NCBI GenBank assembly: GCA_029721435.1
Contig: CM056583.1
Location: 51,377,620 to 51,441,619 of the forward strand
DNA: 64,000 nucleotides
Origin: Gymnothorax reevesii
Taxonomy: Eukaryota; Chordata; Actinopteri; Anguilliformes; Muraenidae
Direction: 5' to 3'
Below the pieces are notes generated by a model. It was given only the letters and a program-made list of their open reading frames with translations. It did not search any database and had not been told where the DNA came from. Below, piece after piece: positions 25,101-38,000 of this stretch (positions are counted from its first letter, which is position 1; every line of letters starts with the position of its first letter). The translations under genes were made by a program, and so were the position numbers.

Positions 25101-28100
25101 TTTTACTTCGCACATACTACAAATTTTTAAAAAGAAAGCCATTTTGTACAGCTCAGGATGCCTGATGCACAACCTCATAGAAAGATAATTCCCTTGAAAA
25201 AGGAATAACCCAACAGAAGATGAGGAAACTACCTACAAATGTCTGCCATGTAAACCAAGCATTGATTTCTGTATGTTTTATTTGGCTACATCTCCATCTC
25301 AATATATTATCGCTCAAACAAACAAAGCAGGGCCAAGGCTTATACCGAGAAGAGGTGATAAGGCAGGAATTGATACTTTTACTGTAGCAAAATAGGATAG
25401 CATTAACTGAAACCTCCCATAGCATATAGGTATAGTTGCTACCATGGCACAGTAGGGATGAATTTAAAAATGAGCTTAACTGTACTCACTGGCTTGACAG
25501 TAGGCTACTGCCAACCATGTGATGTTTTTAAAGATGAGATTCAGGCTGGGGGGAATGTCTTTGAAGCAGAAAATTGCTTTTGAAAAGTACCTTGCAGGCT
25601 TACGCACATAAGACCAAAAAGAACTCAAAATCTCAGCATTCTTCTCATGCAAAAAAAAGAGTTGTTGAGAACAAAAAATTTGTTTCCATTTCAGAGCGCG
25701 GGCACCTTAATGTTGCAATTTAGAATCAGAGCAGCAATGTTATGGTAATTTTAGTGAAGAGCACTTTCAGTGGTTACCGCAAAAAAAAACCAAAAAAAAA
25801 CTGGAGGCAGTGTACAGGAGTGGCAGTTGATGAAAGCATGGACAGGAAGCGCAGCTGACACAGGTCAGAACGAACCTTGCTATCCAGCAGCGTCCGAGCC
25901 TCCCTCTCTGCCTCCAGCCGCTCCTCGCTCTGCCGTAGCCTGCGGCGCAGGAACTGCACCTCCGTCTGAGCACATTCTAGCTGCAGCTGCAGCTCACTCT
26001 CTGAGCATGGGGGGGGGGGGGGGGGGGGGGGGAGGGCATGTGGGGTTAAGAGGAGCCTTTAGACCTGTGCTCAGACTCTAGAGCATTCTGCCGTGTGCAT
26101 ACCACAATACTAAAATAATCACACTGTGTTCTTTTGTGAAGATACCAAATAGCAGTGACATTATTACCCCGCCTCACCCAAAGGGGGGGGAGGAAGGTAT
26201 TGTTTTCGGTTTGGTTTGTTTGTGTGTTTTTGTTAACACTCTAGCGGCAAAACTAACAACCAGATTCACCACAGATTCGGTGTAGGTGAAAGTATGTGCG
26301 AGGGGAGGGGTTTGTGTGTCTGGCAGCACTTGTTTTCTTAGTATTGAATAGGCGTAAGAGTGGCAGACTGTGCGGTCAACTGCATCTTTACTGAATAAGC
26401 CCAAAAAGCTATACTGAGTGTTCAACAATGGCTGTGCTATGCGGCAGTGAAGAGGCTATGCTGGGTCATTGAGTGTTACAGTGTGACAGTACTGTGTAGT
26501 TCTGCAGTGTAGAGATCACACCCCATTCACTCACACACTCAATTTTGAGTCCTCAGTTAGCCTGTTATGCATGTCTTTAGACCGTGGGAGGAAACCAGTC
26601 GCATGGGGAGGCTACAGCCTTCTGGTTGTGAGGCAACAGCGCCACCCACTGTGTCGCCGTGCTGACCCAAAACAATTGTGAAGATGCTATGCCGGGTCAG
26701 TGTGCTGTTGTGAGTCTGTACTGAGCAGCGGTGATAAGTCTGCAGCAGTGTGCTCTCTGAACTGTGAATCGCGGCAGCACTGCGTTACCTGACCCCACTT
26801 CCCCCTTTGTCTCTTTGCCTTTGGCCAGCTGTTTCTCCTCCTCCAGCTGTTTCTCCAGACTGTCCATCGTGACCTTACACTGGTCCAGCCGTCCCTGAGG
26901 GGATACACAAGACTCAGGCGATTCTATTTAAGATCTATATGATCTATATAATCATCCATTTTCTCCTGTGGCCAAAAAACAATTACAGGAGCCATGATAA
27001 GATCTGAGGACATGGTACCTGCATAATAAAAGCAAAGAAAAACTCATCTTCCACAAAATGTCACATGGCAAGATAACACCGTGCAATTTGATTAAATGAA
27101 TAGGTTGAGTGAGGGTGTGTTTGAGTGTATGAGAGTGTGTGCCCGCGTGTGTGTGTATTTGGACAGTGAAAATATTTTTATCATTTTTGCTTTGTACAAT
27201 GATTTATAAATGCAAGTATCAAAATGTTGTTGAAGACTTTCAACATTTTTTTTTTTTTGAGATTTTGTCTAAAACACTTCATTAACCACGTAGAAATTAG
27301 AACCATTTTACAGTTTCGTCTAAAATACTTTATGAACCACATTTCATAACTGGGGCTGACAAGGAATTACAATCATTTATACACTTGGGTCTCGCTGGCG
27401 ACGGTCGGCCAGGTCTTCAGTGCAGCTTGGTTTTCATGTGCTTTGCCATCAGTTTTGCCCTCAGCACTTGAGATGAGTGCTCAGCGGGATTCTGGTCAGG
27501 AGACTGACTTGGCTGCAGTAAGACACAGCACTTCTTTGCCCTAAAAACTGTGGAGTTGCTTTTTCAGTGTGCTTGCAATCATCATCCATCTGCACTGCTA
27601 AGCACCGTTGAACGAGTTCTGTAGCATTTGGCCAAATCTGAGCAGAAAAAATTGCCCAGTATGATACAATATTTGTCCTCCTACTTTTTTCAGCTGTAAT
27701 GTCATCAATAGATATGAGTGAACAAGTTCTTGAGGCAGTGAGACATGCACACGCCGCAACGCTACATCCTCCATGCTCTGATGACGAGGTGATGTACTAT
27801 GTGTCCTGAGCACCTCTTGTCCTTCTCCAAACTCTTCACTTCCCATCACTTTGGTGCAAGTTCATCTTTGTGTCAACTGTACTAAGCATATTATAGTCCC
27901 ATAGTTGTAGTTTTTAAGATGTCCATTCCAAATTCTAATCTTGTCTTCCTGTCTTTAAGAATTACCAATCGTTCACATCTTGAGGTAAGCCCTCTGTATT
28001 TACTGTAGGAGCCCATTCTCATTTCAACGCGTCATATATTGAGGCTACCTGACCAAGCGTCGATATACGAGGCAAAAGGTCGCTTTTAGCAACCTTTATT

Positions 28101-31100
28101 GACGTCAGTGTAAAACGAACCCTACCCCCTAACCCCTAACCTGAAAAATCCTAACCCTAACCTTCAACTAATGACGCCACAAGCTTCCTTCTGCCTCGTA
28201 TATCGACGTTTGGGCAGGGAGCGTCAATATATGACGAGTCCGGGATGAGAATGTGTTGACTCTGGTGATGCTCTCTCTCAAGTTTTGAATTTGAAACAGA
28301 TCTGCATACCACCTGAAAGTTGTTATTTTTGATCTGGTCAACTGTTGTGAAGGGGTTTTTCCTTATCAAGGGAAAGGATTCATCTGTCATCCATCACAGT
28401 TGTTATTCATGGTCTTTCATGTTCCTGAGCACACTAGTGTGTTGTTTCTTAATAGGAATGTGTTGAATTGATTATTTAGCCTCAGTTAATCAGTTTTCAC
28501 TGATCTTTTTTTTGTCATTTTTCAGCCACATGATGACTGCCAGTGACAGCTTCTTGGACTTCATATTGAAATTAACGGTTACGGTTGCAAAACGCAGATG
28601 CAACACTACATCTCTGGAGTGTGTACAGTGTCTTTGTGAGCGTACCGTGTTTATATGAGCGTGCGCAGTGTATTTGTGAGATTATATATATGAGGGTTCA
28701 GTGTATATGTGAGTGTGTATGTGAGTGTGCACCATGTATGTGAGTGTGTGCATTGTATATGTGAGTGTCCAGGTATATGAGAGCGGGCAGTATGTATGTG
28801 CCTGGGTACAGTGTATCTGTGAGTATGTATACCGTACGTGAGTGTGCAGTGTGTATTGTGAGTGTTCTGCTGTCAAGAAGGAGCAATCAATACAGTGCAT
28901 GTAAGTGTGCGGGGGCAGCACCTGTAGCTCCTTGTTATCCTTGCTGAGTCGGAGTCTCTCTCCTCGCTCTGTGTCCAGCGCCTGACTCACCGCCTCCCCT
29001 CTGAACCTCTCATCACTCAGCTCAGACGACAGCGCCATCACCTGCATGCAGACAGACAGACGAATGGTCGGACAGACAGTGGGAGAGAGATAAGAGGGAA
29101 ACAAACGAGTGGGCTAATGGATAGCACAGAATTTTCCCTCCATTCCTCTTTCCTGTTAAAGTGCTATCTTGCATAATTTATTATAAAATGTTTGTACAAA
29201 TGTAAAGATAGACAAGAAAATAAACTAAAATGAATGACAAGAGGGGAAGGTGGATGAGAAAAATGTGTTCCTTGCTGGAACCATTATAGTTTCTAACCAG
29301 TGTTCACGCTTTTTACCCACATTAGCGCCGGACTGAAAGCCTTGTTCAGGCTGTACCTTCGTCTCCAGGTTATCAGCGTTCTGTCTCAGCTCACTCCTCT
29401 CCTTCTCAGACTTCTCCAGCCGTCGCCGCAAAGCACAAATCTCATCCTAAAAGCCCAAACATGAAGTGTCACCCACCTTCATGTTCATGCCTTACAGCTG
29501 TTCAGCTTTTAACAGTTTGAGCGCTGAATAAATTTTCAAGGAATTAAAAATCTGATTATCCTGAGCTGTTGAAAACCTATCATGTGTCAACTTGTTTAAA
29601 AGAGCTCCCCTGCGGGAGTGCTTTAAACAAGTTTCAACATGATAGGTTTTCAACAGCATCTGGTTTTGATATCTTACACCATTGAGCAACTATAGTTGCC
29701 TATGGTGCTCAAAGGGTTAATAGTTTGTAAAGAGGAAGTCAGTCAGTGCTTAGGTAGTGAGTCTTTGGAGTGGCGCAGTGCAGACCATACCTCCTTCGCA
29801 CGGAACTTCTGGTCATCAATGTTGACATCCAGCAGGGGGCGCACTTTGCACAGGAGTCTCCACCAGCTCCATTTCCTCACGGCGGTGAGAGCTCTCACGT
29901 TCCTTTGGAGACAGCTCACAGCCATCTGCTGCACCTGGTGAACCCGAAGAACACCGAGTGTCACTTTTGCACCACTTCTGTCCCATCATGCATCAGTCCA
30001 CAACGTACTGCCCAGTATCAGTCCTCTCCGTCATTTCAGCACAGATGTCCAGTGCACCAGCAAATGCTCAGCAGCTGCATGTAGGTAACCTGTTTAGAGC
30101 GTGGAGAGTAACTAGCAGATACATGGCCGGAGCACAGCTGGGACTGAATCTCACCTTAAAAGTGAAAATGAAATGTATGCACACCGTCAAATCAGCTCAC
30201 AATAATTTACTGTACAACAGTTTTGGCCGATGTGGCCTTCATCAGGTACCTGGCCGAAACTGTTGTACGATAAATTATCGTTAGCTGATTTAACAGAGTG
30301 CATACATTTCAGTTTCAATTTTAACATAGATGTTTGTCCTGCACCTGTTGTAATACTTGGATACGCGTGTAACCACTTGGAACTGCAACTGAATCTCACC
30401 TTCATGCGGCGGAATTTCTGCCTGGCCAGATGTCCATAGCAGGCGGCCTGCAGCAGCACCAGCCAACGGCTCACCAGCTGGTCTCTCAGCTGCTCCAGGT
30501 AGTGCAGGACGCCCCTCTTCATGAACACCTGTGAGATGGGAGGGGCACAGGGATAGACTGAGGGTGTCAGTGAGTCTCAATGCAGTAATCACTCTCAGTG
30601 TATCGGTCAAACTCGGAGCTCATGTCAATCAGTGACTCATTGTGTAAGGGCAACCCTAATATCAGCGCTTGTCAGACACTCAACGAGTCTATGAACTTAT
30701 ATAGCACGTAATATACATTGAATTAGCGGTATACTCTCAACAATTCACTGAATTATGGTGTTAGCAAATCTGAGTTGACTACATTTGGTGGGACAATGAA
30801 TCTTATGTGTCAGAGGCTTCAATAATAACAGTCAGAATCAGGTGTGACAGCATTCGTTTAACTTCAAACACTGAAGAAACTTTCAAAGTCAGCTGAAGCA
30901 GGCCAAAGCACCTCAGGTGTCAGGGAACAGTTCTAGAGAGCCTGTGGTGTTCAGAGTGGTCATTATCAAGGGGTCAATCCATCTGTTAATGAGACTAAAG
31001 CTAATTATTTCACTTGCAGGCTGGGATTTCTTACCCGACTGGCTCCAAGGACAAGGCTTTTCTTCTCTAAGTCCAGCTCAGTAAGCAGCTCCTCCACTGC

Positions 31101-32051
31101 CTGAGAGAGAGAGGGAGAGAGAGAGAGAGACAGAGAGAGAGAGAGATAGAGGGAGAGGAGCAGTGTGACCCAGGTGGATAAGAGCTTTATGTCCATTCAG
31201 TAAAAATATTTTCTATTGGACAGACAACTGCAGAGCATAACAAGAGAGTCTAAATCACAGACTAGGGAGATCTAGACAGACACTGATCCAACAGGAACAG
31301 TAGAGCAACATGGATGACCATAACCATCAGCATACTGCAACAAATATTATTAGTAAAACATAAACAATCTCCACCTAAATTTGCATTAGCCACCTGACTG
31401 AAAAAAAAGTTCACAAAAATTAGACCAAATCAGATATCGCATCTTTGATTTAAAGAGCATTTACCCTCTTGATATTACAAACAGATTTTGAGTATGACAT
31501 TGCATTTTTCAAAGGAATCACAAAGTGTGAGGAGATATACAAATTAAACTGATCGCGAATGTTGCTTCAAGATAAGACATTGATTACATTAACTATTACT
31601 CTGCCACCTGCTGGCAAAAGGAGGCCATTATCGCTACAGTCACATTTCTAAGACCCTAGTTATTCCCGTTCTTATCCCAACGTGTCAGTGACACTGTCTG
31701 ACCAAGCATTGATATGCAACGAAATTAGAGACTTTTGGCGTCCATTTTTGACACCATTATTAAAACAAACGCGACACACTAATCCCTAACCCAGAAAATC
31801 TAGGGCCCTAGAACCGAGGTCCTGAAACTGCAGCCTCCTCTACTGCAGAAATGTAATATCGGTACAAACAGTGATCAGATGAGAGACGGCAGAGAAGGAA
31901 ATGGAGGTGTGTATGAGCGCATGCAGAGTTTGCGCATGAGTAGATGCCTGTGTGTAAGTTTCATGCATTCAATATTCTTTTAAGTGCAAAGGTTAGTTTA
32001 AGCCCTCTGTACTGAAGGCACTGGAAAACTTACGGATGCAAGCGTAGGTCT

Positions 32052-32088
<37 letters not shown>

Positions 32089-35000
32089 TGTGTGCGCTTG
32101 CCAGTCGGTTGGTGGAGGAGCTGACCTTTCTTTCATTGGGTGTGATGAAGACAGACCCGTATCGTTTCATAACTGGAGGTGACAAGGCCTGGAAACGGCA
32201 ACGGAAATCACTGAAAGACATGTGGTCAGGGTAGCCTGAAAAGAGAGGAAAATGAAGCGAGTGACAGAGAGAGGGAGACAGAGAGAAGCATAGGTAAAAA
32301 TGTAGTAACTACAGAGGGAATACATTACGGGTTTTATCACAGATTTTATTATTATATAGTGGCTGTGCAGCCTATTGAAGTACACAGCTATTTCAGTGGA
32401 ACCAGCTAGAGATGTTGAGTATCCTGTTTGAAGTAAGGACAGAGGGTGGTGCCGACTGGATAAATATGGACAGCAATAATATTTAGGTATCCTGAAGCAT
32501 TAAATTGATGCTCCACTGATGTTAAAGAGCTTGATACAGAACGTGTCAAGGGAAAACATCCCACACACCATCACATCCCCACCACCAGCAGCTCGCAGCA
32601 CTGACACATTGAAAGGACCCAGTAATTGTTTTTCGGTTCCATAAACCATCCTATCCATGTATCATGGCCGAAATCACTATTTGTCGGACTAGTAAAACTC
32701 TTCATGTCACATCCTGCATGTCTGCTTAATTGGTTCTTCCCCTGTTTCAGCAGTCTTGCAGGTTGCTCCAGATAATTGGTTGATTCTCTCTGTATCACCT
32801 TGCTGTGATCAGCTGTAGCCATTCTGATTGTCCAGTGTTTTATAGGTGGCTGGTTTTGTCTCAGTCAGGGTGGGATTGTTACTCTTGCGGTTAACTCTAT
32901 ATTCTTGTTCTCCTCCCTTTTGTTCCTTCCAGGGAGGTGAACTATAAGTGAGCAAATTATTAGGTGCAGCAGGTTCTCCTAGCCTTCTTCCATTTCTGCC
33001 CATCCTTCTCATTGTAAACACACCCTAGTGATTTATTATCAACCCTGCAATTGCCCCCGCCCAGTTTTTAACACTTGAATCTTCAATTATCCAGTTTTGG
33101 TGAACACATGAACGAAGCAGCCTCATCTTTCTATTCTTAGTAGACAGAAATGGAACCTGGAGACTTGCGGCAACTTAACATGCAAAGACAGAGAGATATT
33201 AACAAATGAAAAGTCAGCATTGTCTGGCATTTACATGCAACTCAAATCAAATAAAACACGCCAACCTTAAGCAGGCTCAGACCAGCTCTGCTTATAATAT
33301 ACCACAATAAAGAAAAAAACATTTTTCATTAGGACCATGCAACATAAACTTAATGCAAACTAGACAGTTACTAGCCCCTAAAATGTATTAATACATTGGA
33401 TAAGTGTCTGCAATAACAGTGGAAAGTAGAGAGCTCACTTGGAACTGGCTCAGTGACCTAACGCTATAATGAACAGTCACCAAAAACGACAGGCAATGCA
33501 GTCATTTCAAGACTGTTGAAATGAAAAAAACTAGGTGCACTTCTTCTGTGAAATAGTATTAAAAAATTAGAGAAAAATATTAATAAAATTTTGAAACATT
33601 TCTACTTTAAAAATGTTTTACACAAATTATTGATCTTACAGGGTATCATGGTAGATGTAAATGCGTAATAGACCTTCAAAGCACCGAGAGAGGTGCTTTG
33701 AAGTGTTTTTACTGTTCATCTGGTTCTTGGCTATAATAATGTCAAGTGCTGAAAGGAACATAAAATGAAAAACTCATTCTTTCAGTGCTTGTGCACATAC
33801 ATTTTGGTATCTGAAGTGCCTACCAACCCATAAACTGAAAAACAAAACAACAAAGTCAGCTTTTCTGGACTGCTTTTCTCATAAAACATGCCATTCAGCA
33901 TGACATTAGATTTGGAACCCCTTCCTACCTCACATGCAGGCTCATGAGATTTATCCTACCCCTCATTTAAAAATCTCCACCCACAACTTGAGAACTACTT
34001 TTGAAGAAAGCAACAGACCCACTGGTACCATGTCTAAGCGAAGAGCAAAGTACAGAAACTGCTCTGCTGTGTGCTGCAAAGGCCAGCACACATCACAATA
34101 TCAACTCCCTGGCTGAAAGACAGATATATATTAATTAATTAATTAATTTATTTATTTATTTATTTTCATTTTATTTATTTTTTCTTGAAGGCAACATCCC
34201 AGCTTCAGTCGGTGAAAATGATAAGTGTGTGCTATCCACATTTTGTCAGACTGCTTTATACTGCTAACCTGGGTCAGAGCAAAGCAGGACTGGCAACAAA
34301 ATGTATTTTAAAGGGGACCCATTACACTTTTTGTGGGGAACAAAGAAGTGATGGCATATGTTTATTTACAAGGAGATTCCATGGCTGCGTGTTTCAAATT
34401 TCCACTAATATTTAAACTGAATTGCAAGCTTAAATTAGCATGGCTTGGTTGTCGATGAAGCTAGCTAGCTGGCTAAGAGTTACTCTCAAAACCTCTTAGC
34501 TAGTATGCACGCATTGTCTTTCCATAATCATTATGTTGTTCATCAGCAAGCCACTAAATTGACAATGAATTCAGAAACCATTGCTAGTTTAGCTAAAGGC
34601 AATGTATGAGGCAAGTCAGGAACAGATAGGAATACGGGAACAGATAGAACAGGTGATTGTTTTTAATAGAACTCTGGAGCGGAAGAATAGCAGCAATGGG
34701 TGGTTATTCGCCTCTGTGTCTTGCCTTAAAACCGTGAGACTCACACCTACAAGTCCATTATCCCTTACACAATGACTGCATGTCACACTTCTCAGTGAAT
34801 GCAGTGACCATCCTTATTTAACCTGCATACTCATTGTGCATTTTATCAGAGAGCAAACTTCTTATTCAGTCATCTGAATTAATAGACGCTGTCGCTCTCC
34901 CTTCGCACACCAGGGGCCGGTGGCTCCGTTCACTGACCAATCAGAATACAGATAATTTTACGCAGGGGACACCCACTAAGAACAGCCTGCTTTTCAGTGG

Positions 35001-38000
35001 ATTAGGAATAACAGGAATCAAATTGCGTATAAATCATAGATTTATTTTTTTTATTTTTGTAAAAAACGTTTATAAATCTCCCTTTAGACGGCCAAGAATA
35101 TCATCAGTAGGAAAAAAACAACATTATAGGTCGGCTTTAAATTTTCTTTAAAATGTTGTGCTTACACAACACACAATGATATTTTTGTGCTGATAAAGTA
35201 AATTGAATCAAACTGAATTGAGCGATGGAGCTAGACAGAGGGGTTAGCAGGATGGCTATATACTACAACTGAGATGAAAACAACTTCCCTTCTTTTGAGG
35301 GGTTAGCAGGATGGCTATGTACTACAACTGAGATGAAAACAACTTCCCTTCTTTCCTCACTTGCTTTCATTGCCAGATCGCTGGGGAAAGTAGGAATGAA
35401 CAGTGCTGATGAATGCACTCTCCAGTCACTGGAACACACACACACACACACACACGCGCATGCAGGCTCGGGTTCACAGCCTAACACACCCTCAAAGCAG
35501 CCTTCCCTTCGGGCAGCGTGGACATGAGCGGGACTCTCGCCTGGCTCTGGTTTGGTGTGAGCCCGGCGCTCTCACCTGTGCGGTACAGCTGCAGCGCTGG
35601 CAGTATGCTGCTGGAACCCAGCTGTGAGCGGAGGGAGGGAACGTCATACCCCCCGCTGTCCGTCTTGGCGCTCACGCACTGCAGGAACACAGGCCTGGTG
35701 CGGCGGATGAGGTTTATCAGAGCGTCCTTCACAGAGGGAGAGAGAGATGAGCATAATTATCATTACCACCGAGTCCCTGTTAACATGCCCACGCGGCTGC
35801 TTTTCATTCTCTATCATTGCCTTGATATTCTTTATTGCTGAATGTCAATTATAAGTTAATTATGCAAGGCTTCTTTGCTAATTTGTGTTTTTATGTGCAC
35901 GAATATGGAAGTGAGAAAATGTGCACATTGGATTCGAGTGAATGCGTGCAAGGGAGGAGGTGTGCGTATGCGGTTAACTGCTAATATGTGGACAAATTTC
36001 TGCTTGGTAAATTTACACTTTCTCGTGTATTGTGGATGAAAGCAAATATTTCTGTGAATATACTGTATGCGTTTGGGTAAATATGTACAGAATGCATTCA
36101 TGTGTATATATGAGCAAATGGACAATCTTTACATGTGAAAATATGGGTAAACATGTATAAGTGGGTGCGTACAATGTCATTAAATTTGTACAGCCATTTG
36201 AATTTTTGCATGTTTGTAAATACGCGCATATGTCTAGGAATGTATACATGTGTGTTTGAAGGCAATGTGTAAGGTTATGTGTTTGGAGTAAATGTGTATG
36301 ACTATATTTGGAGTAAATGTGTTTGGAGTAAACAAGTATGCATGTGTGTTTGGAGTAAATGTGTTCAGCTGTTTGTTTGGAGCAAATGTGTATGACTGTG
36401 TGTTTGGAGTACAGCTGTATGGCTGTGTGTTTGCAGTAAATGTGTATGGCTGTGTGTTTGCAGTAAATGTGTATGGCTGTGTGTTTGCAGTAAATGTGTA
36501 TGGAGATGTGTTTGCAGTAAATATGTATGACTGTGTGTTGGGAGTAAATGTGTACGGCTGTGTATTTGGAGTAAATGTGCAAGGCTGCCTTTTTGTAGTA
36601 AATGTGCAGGACTGTGTGTTTGCAGTATAAGTGCATGAATGTGTGTCTGGAGCAAATGTGTGCTTCATTCTCACCGCCTGCAGTTTGACAGAGATGCACA
36701 GGGAGTGCCTCCGGATGGCTGCCATCCCCCCAGTGAGGGTCTTTCTGACGGAGCCACACCTCTCCAACGACCGCTGAGACCCCCCCTCTATACCCCCGAG
36801 GCCCCGGCACAGAGGGGGCACTGAGGCCCGGGGCCCAAAGAGGGCCTTTACCACTCCACTGATGGAGAGAGACGAGAGAGTGAGAGGGAGACAGGGAGAG
36901 AAACCGAGAATCATAGAAGGAGATGGAAAAAGAGAGAGAGGGAGAGGAAAAGACAGAGAGTGAGATGTAGAGAGAGAGGTGAGGGGAGGAGGCAAGAGAT
37001 ACAAATTAGTGGAAAAAGAATGTCAGATCACTGACGCACTACATAGAAAACACTTGATCCAAAAAATATGATGAAGAAATGGACTGTGAGGTGAACACAG
37101 ACACGGACACATGCACAGGCATTCCCATGCGTACAAACACACACACAAACACGCACATGCACACACACATAGAAACACAACATACACACACACAGTCAAT
37201 CACTTACACAGTTGAGTTCTGAAGCAGTGAAGAGGCATTGAGAGCAGATGGGTTGTGCTGGACCAGACTGAACCAGCCAGACAGGTCGTAACGGACCGGG
37301 TCAGAACCCAGGTGGTGGGCAATCTCACACTGCAGGGGCTGTTCACACTGTCGAACTGAGCAAAGTTGCAGTGGGGGAGGTAAGAGGGTAAAGCACATTA
37401 AAGTGACCAATACTGCATTCTCAAGAACTGACTCAACATAGCTCTGATACCGTGACATGTATCAGAGTACTCACACGTTTAAAGTAAGGACTTACCATCC
37501 CCTGCTTCATGCAAACACTGACAAGCTATCACCAGTGTCTCCGAATAACTGCCGCACCCTCACCTGTGTCACAAAAGTACTGACACACCCTCTCGACGAC
37601 AGTATTTTCAGTGGATCCCGCGGTAGCCATCTCTTCATCGAGCACCCAGAGCAGGCCCCTGGGGTCTGCCTCCACTGCCCGCACCTGAACACAGGGTTAT
37701 GAATATATATAAGAGCTGACCTCACTTACCAGAGTCTCCCCCTTACCAACTATAGTTGCGCCATGATGTAAGATAAAAAAAATCAGATGCTGTTCAAAAC
37801 CTATCATGTGGCAACTTGTTTAAAAGAGCTTCCGCAGGGGACCTCTTTTAACAAGTTGCCACATGATAGGTTTTCAACAGATCAGGATCACTGCATTTTT
37901 AATTCCTTAAAAATGTATTCAGTGCTCAAAGGGTTAAATCACCATGAGACTTGGTCAGACAGCTCAGTAAACATGAGTACCACTTACAACCACTAGGGGC

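Noticed and set aside
36013..36810. 265-codon minus-strand frame with His/Thr-rich repeats
   Set aside because: It is the 27-bp minisatellite read in another frame than the overlapping motor exon; no homology and no start context.
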